In this document: one piece after another, positions 61,606 to 64,000 of the stretch | Layout of the letters: each line of letters opens with the position of its first letter | Position numbering within the stretch: the stretch's first letter is position 1 | Assembly: GCF_030269605.1 (NCBI RefSeq) | Contig: NZ_BSTQ01000001.1 | Location: 62,001-126,000, forward strand | Source: Lentzea sp. NBRC 105346 | Lineage (GTDB): Bacteria; Actinomycetota; Actinomycetes; Mycobacteriales; Pseudonocardiaceae | Length of the DNA stretch: 64,000 nt | Reading direction: 5' to 3' | Position numbers and translations under genes: made by a program | The notes under the pieces: model-generated | Database searches by the model: none | The model's input: the letters and a program-made list of their open reading frames with translations, nothing else | What the model was told of the DNA's origin: nothing

Positions 61606-62223
61606 TCCGCGATGCGGCCGATCGGCCCTGGTCACCGGGACTTCGGACCCCGAGGTCCGGGGTGGACGGTCACCGTCCGAGTTCGGACAGGACGGTCGCG
61701 GTGAGCGCGGGTACCGTCGCGGCCACGGTCGGGCTGAGCTCGGTCCCGAATCCCGTGTCGGCGACTTCGACGGCGAACACGATCAGCCGTTCGGGCTTGC
61801 GGTCCAGCGCTTCCGCGATGCGGCCGATCGGTCCTGGTCACCGGGACTTCGGACCCCGGGGTCCGGGGTGGACGGTCACAGTCTGAGTTCGGACAGGACG
61901 GTCGAGGTGAGCGCGGGTACTGCCGCGGCCACGGCCGGGCTGAGCTCGGTCCCGAATCCCGTGTCGGCGACTTCGACGGCGAACACGATCAGCCGTTCGG
62001 GCTTGCGGTCCAGCGCTTCCGCGAGGCGGCCGATCGGTCCTGGTCACCGGGACTTCGGACCCCGAGGTCGGGTGTGGACGGTCACCGTCCGAGTTCGGAC
62101 AGGACGGTCGCGGTGAGCGCGGGTACCGCCGCGGCCACGGCCGGGCTGAGCTCGGTCCCGAAACCCGTGTCGGCGACTTCGACGGCGAACACGATCAGCC
62201 GTTCGGGCTTGCGGTCCAGCGCT
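61606..62223. repeat. Three tandem 206-bp repeats (3' end of the protease gene)
   Basis: Units 61606-61811, 61812-62017 and 62018-62223 have an exact 206-bp period and about 96 percent identity by eye (7-8 substitutions per pair, no indels seen). The right-hand unit carries the last 47 codons and stop of the hydrogenase maturation protease gene plus 64 bases beyond. The other two units are copies of that segment, still free of internal stops in the copied frame but without a start. Since 206 is not a multiple of 3, the copies are out of frame with each other. Each unit contains one DevR-like box. Confidence 0.95.
61637..61650. promoter_or_regulatory. DevR/DosR-like box, repeated in each 206-bp unit
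   Basis: GGGAC-TTCG-GACCC, 11 of 14 positions of the DosR core, flanked by CC and CG. Identical boxes occur at 61843-61856 and 62049-62062. The nearest is 84 bases before the aminotransferase-fold gene; the third lies just after the protease stop. Confidence 0.5.
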
Positions 62224-62510
62224 TCCGCGAGCTCGACGGCCTCCGGTACCCCGAAGCCGTGCGAGCTCGCGGCGGGGATGCTGTGCGGCAGCGACGTCCG
62301 GTGCCAGCGGCCCGGTGTCGAGGGCGCGCATCGCACGGCGTCCACTATGATCACCAGGTTGGCGCCGTCCCAGGTCTCCATCAGCCGCACCGGATCGCCG
62401 TCGCTGACCGCCGCCGGTGCCCCGAGCCGCGTGAGCTCCCGCGCCACCGCCGGCCCGACTCCGTCGTCGCGGCGGAACTCGTTGCCGACGCCGATGACGA
62501 TGCTGCTCAT
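62082..62510 (-). CDS. Hydrogenase maturation protease (M52 family)
   Basis: 142-residue endopeptidase that clips the C-terminal tail of the hydrogenase large subunit after nickel insertion. Family features: IVIGVGNEFRRDDGVGPAVARELTRLG, VIIVDAVRCA and SSHGFGV with the nickel-binding Glu/Asp/His positions. It overlaps the large-subunit gene by ATGA, so maturation enzyme and substrate are made together. Its last third is inside the 206-bp tandem repeat. Confidence 0.92.
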   Translation of the reverse strand: MSSIVIGVGNEFRRDDGVGPAVARELTRLGAPAAVSDGDPVRLMETWDGANLVIIVDAVRCAPSTPGRWHRTSLPHSIPAASSHGFGVPEAVELAEALDRKPERLIVFAVEVADTGFGTELSPAVAAAVPALTATVLSELGR

Positions 62511-63802
62511 GCCCGTTCCCTGGTGAAGTCGAGGAAGTGCGCGGAGCAGGAGACGCACGGGTCGTAGTTGCGGATCGTCTGCTCGCACAACGACTGCAGC
62601 GCGTGGTCGTCCAGGTGCTGGTAGGACCGCACGACATGGGTCACGTCGTCCTCGATGGCGGACTGGTTCTGCGAGGTGGGCGGAACGATGTCCGCGCTGA
62701 GGATCTTCCCGTCCGCGGCGAGTTCGTAGCGGTGGTACAGCAGGCCCCGTGGTGCTTCGGTGATGCCGTGCCCGACCGCGGCGCGTGGTGTCACCTCGAC
62801 GCATGGCTCGGCGGGACGCTCGTATTCCGCGATGATCCGCAACGCCTCGTCCACCGCGTACACGACCTCGACCGCGCGCACGACGATGCTGCGGAACGGG
62901 TTGCGGCACACGGAATGCAGGCCCGCGTCGGCGGCGGCTTGCGCGGCGACGGGGGAGAGGCGGCCGGAGTTGAGGCTGTACCGGGCGAGCGGGCCGACGA
63001 GGAACAGCCGGTCGTCGAGGCGGGCGTGCAACGCCGTGGAGTGTGCCACCTGATGTTCGACCACGTGCACGCCGAACTCGTTGGCGGGGAAGGAGAGTCC
63101 GGTGCTGACGTGCGGTCTGCCGCGGTCGAGGGGGTAGCCCTCGGTGTCGCGCAACGCCATCAGGTCGTGCGGCGCATTGATGTCGGGGAAGTCGAACCCG
63201 GCCACCCACCGGACGGTCTCCAACGCGTTGTCGAGGGCATGCCGCAACGTTTCGGCCAGCGGGCGGAGCTCCTCGGCGGTCGGCACGCGGTAGAAGCCGC
63301 CGACGCGGACGTTCACCGGGTGGATCGCGCGGCCACCGATGAGGTCCATGATGCTGTTTCCCGCCTTCTTCAGCGCCAGCCCGCGCTCGACCAGCGCGCG
63401 GTGCTCGGTGGCCATGGCTATGCCGTCGGAAAAACCGAGGAAGTCGGGCGCGTGCAGCAGGTAGATGTGCAGCGCGTGGCTGGAGATCCATTCCCCGCAG
63501 TACAACAACTGCCGCAGTGCCCGCAGCTGACCGCCGACCTCGACCCCGCACGCGTCCTCGAGCGCGAGGCAGGCGCTCATCTGGTAGGCGACCGGGCAGA
63601 TGCCGCAGATGCGGGCGGTGATGTCCGGTGGCTCGCGGAAGTCGCGGCCGCGCAGGAAGGCCTCGAAGAACCGCGGCGGTTCGTAGATGTTCAGCTCGAC
63701 CCGGTCGACCTCGCCGTCGACGGTGCGTACGTGTAGCGCGCCTTCGCCCTCGACGCGGGCGAGGCCGGCGACCTGGAGCGTGCGGTTCGGCCGATGCGTC
63801 AT
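62507..63802 (-). CDS. hyhL: Group 3b [NiFe]-hydrogenase large subunit
   Basis: 431-residue catalytic subunit. All nickel ligands are present: RICGIC (C66, C69) and DPCVSCSAH (C416, C419) with a nine-residue tail for proteolytic removal. Sequence features (LARVEGEGALHVR, DITARICGICPVAYQMSACLALEDACGV, SFPANEFGVHVVEHQV) fit the cytosolic bidirectional NAD(P)-linked group 3b enzymes that make H2 during hypoxia in mycobacteria. ATG at 63802 overlaps the small-subunit stop; a GTG 6 bases earlier is possible. Confidence 0.95.
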   Translation of the reverse strand: MTHRPNRTLQVAGLARVEGEGALHVRTVDGEVDRVELNIYEPPRFFEAFLRGRDFREPPDITARICGICPVAYQMSACLALEDACGVEVGGQLRALRQLLYCGEWISSHALHIYLLHAPDFLGFSDGIAMATEHRALVERGLALKKAGNSIMDLIGGRAIHPVNVRVGGFYRVPTAEELRPLAETLRHALDNALETVRWVAGFDFPDINAPHDLMALRDTEGYPLDRGRPHVSTGLSFPANEFGVHVVEHQVAHSTALHARLDDRLFLVGPLARYSLNSGRLSPVAAQAAADAGLHSVCRNPFRSIVVRAVEVVYAVDEALRIIAEYERPAEPCVEVTPRAAVGHGITEAPRGLLYHRYELAADGKILSADIVPPTSQNQSAIEDDVTHVVRSYQHLDDHALQSLCEQTIRNYDPCVSCSAHFLDFTRERA

Positions 63803-64000
63803 GACCACTCCGCGGCGGCGTTGAAGGTCCGGAACACGAGGTGCAGCTGGTCGTCGCCCATGCCGCCGCGGCGCAGCAACGGGACCAACGCGGGCACGTT
63901 CGGCCGGTTCATCGGGCCGAAGCAGCCGTAGCAGCCTCGGTTCACCGCAGGGCAGAGCGCGCCGCAGCCGGCGTGTGTGACGGGGCCGAGGCAGGGCGTG
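63799..64000 (-). CDS. hyhS: Group 3b [NiFe]-hydrogenase small subunit (5' part outside window)
   Basis: The last 66 codons of the iron-sulfur subunit are visible: CLGPVTHAGCGALCPAVNRGCYGCFGPM with four Cys for a [4Fe-4S] cluster, then MGDDQLHLVFRTFNAAAEWS and stop. It overlaps the large-subunit ATG by ATGA. In group 3b operons the NAD(P)-binding and ferredoxin-like subunits precede it, outside this window. Confidence 0.93.
   Translation of the reverse strand, partial: TPCLGPVTHAGCGALCPAVNRGCYGCFGPMNRPNVPALVPLLRRGGMGDDQLHLVFRTFNAAAEWS

Noticed and set aside
62511..63551. Minus-strand frame upstream of and continuous with the protease gene
   Set aside because: It runs opposite frame through the hydrogenase large subunit; the protease has a clear start at 62510 with an ATGA overlap.

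Overview
The window is very GC-rich, with tightly packed genes, many GTG starts, 4-base ATGA overlaps between genes and GC-hairpin terminators with no T tract. Together with the gene families present (CsoR, DUF305, BlaI/M56, GTP-type PEPCK, CtpF-like ATPase, mycobacterial-type hyc cluster, group 3b hydrogenase) this points to an actinobacterium, probably of the Pseudonocardiales or a relative. No tRNA, rRNA, CRISPR array, complete insertion sequence or phage gene was seen.

Region 1 (1-13.7 kb) is a copper/metal-stress block. A partial csoR diverges from a membrane protein across two palindromes that look like CsoR operators. A BlaI-type repressor/M56 protease pair, a DUF305 lipoprotein and a DUF6153-like protein follow on the minus strand. 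A plus-strand operon encodes a small membrane protein, an ABC exporter and a P1B-type ATPase with an unusual CPD membrane motif and a metal-binding domain lacking CxxC. Three consecutive secreted LVIVD-repeat proteins end at a strong terminator.

Region 2 (13.8-29 kb) is mixed accessory chromosome: a BtrH/DUF4872 protein, a DUF1295 membrane enzyme with a divergent TetR, a SNF2 helicase, a LysR/TDT-transporter pair, LysE and DUF6875 genes, an SDR/LysR pair, an O-methyltransferase converging on a metal-dependent hydrolase, and a coupled STAS / ferritin-like di-iron / hemerythrin operon.

Region 3 (28.8-64 kb) reads as a hypoxia/dormancy and stress island related to the mycobacterial DosR and Rv0081 regulons. 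It holds two Hsp20 genes, a groEL with CIRCE and HAIR-like elements, a DnaJ-like protein, CBS-BON and universal stress proteins, PEPCK coupled to a malic-enzyme-like protein, and a seven-gene cluster matching Rv0081-Rv0087. That cluster is an energy-converting hydrogenase-related (Ehr) membrane complex whose large subunit has lost all nickel ligands. A CtpF-like ATPase, a beta-CASP metallo-beta-lactamase protein, a class V aminotransferase fold enzyme and the end of a genuine group 3b [NiFe]-hydrogenase operon complete it.

Two regulatory layers can be read from the DNA. (i) A 12-base word, TTCAGCAGTTGC or a one-base variant, occurs upstream of both ArsR paralogues, a CBS-BON gene and a small stress gene; at the two arsR genes it adjoins or overlaps an inverted repeat. 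(ii) DevR/DosR-like boxes (GGGAC-N4-GTCCC type) sit 54-97 bases from the starts of the stress genes at 53-56 kb. A related box lies in each unit of a threefold 206-bp tandem repeat that duplicates the 3' end of the hydrogenase-maturation protease gene upstream of the aminotransferase-fold gene.
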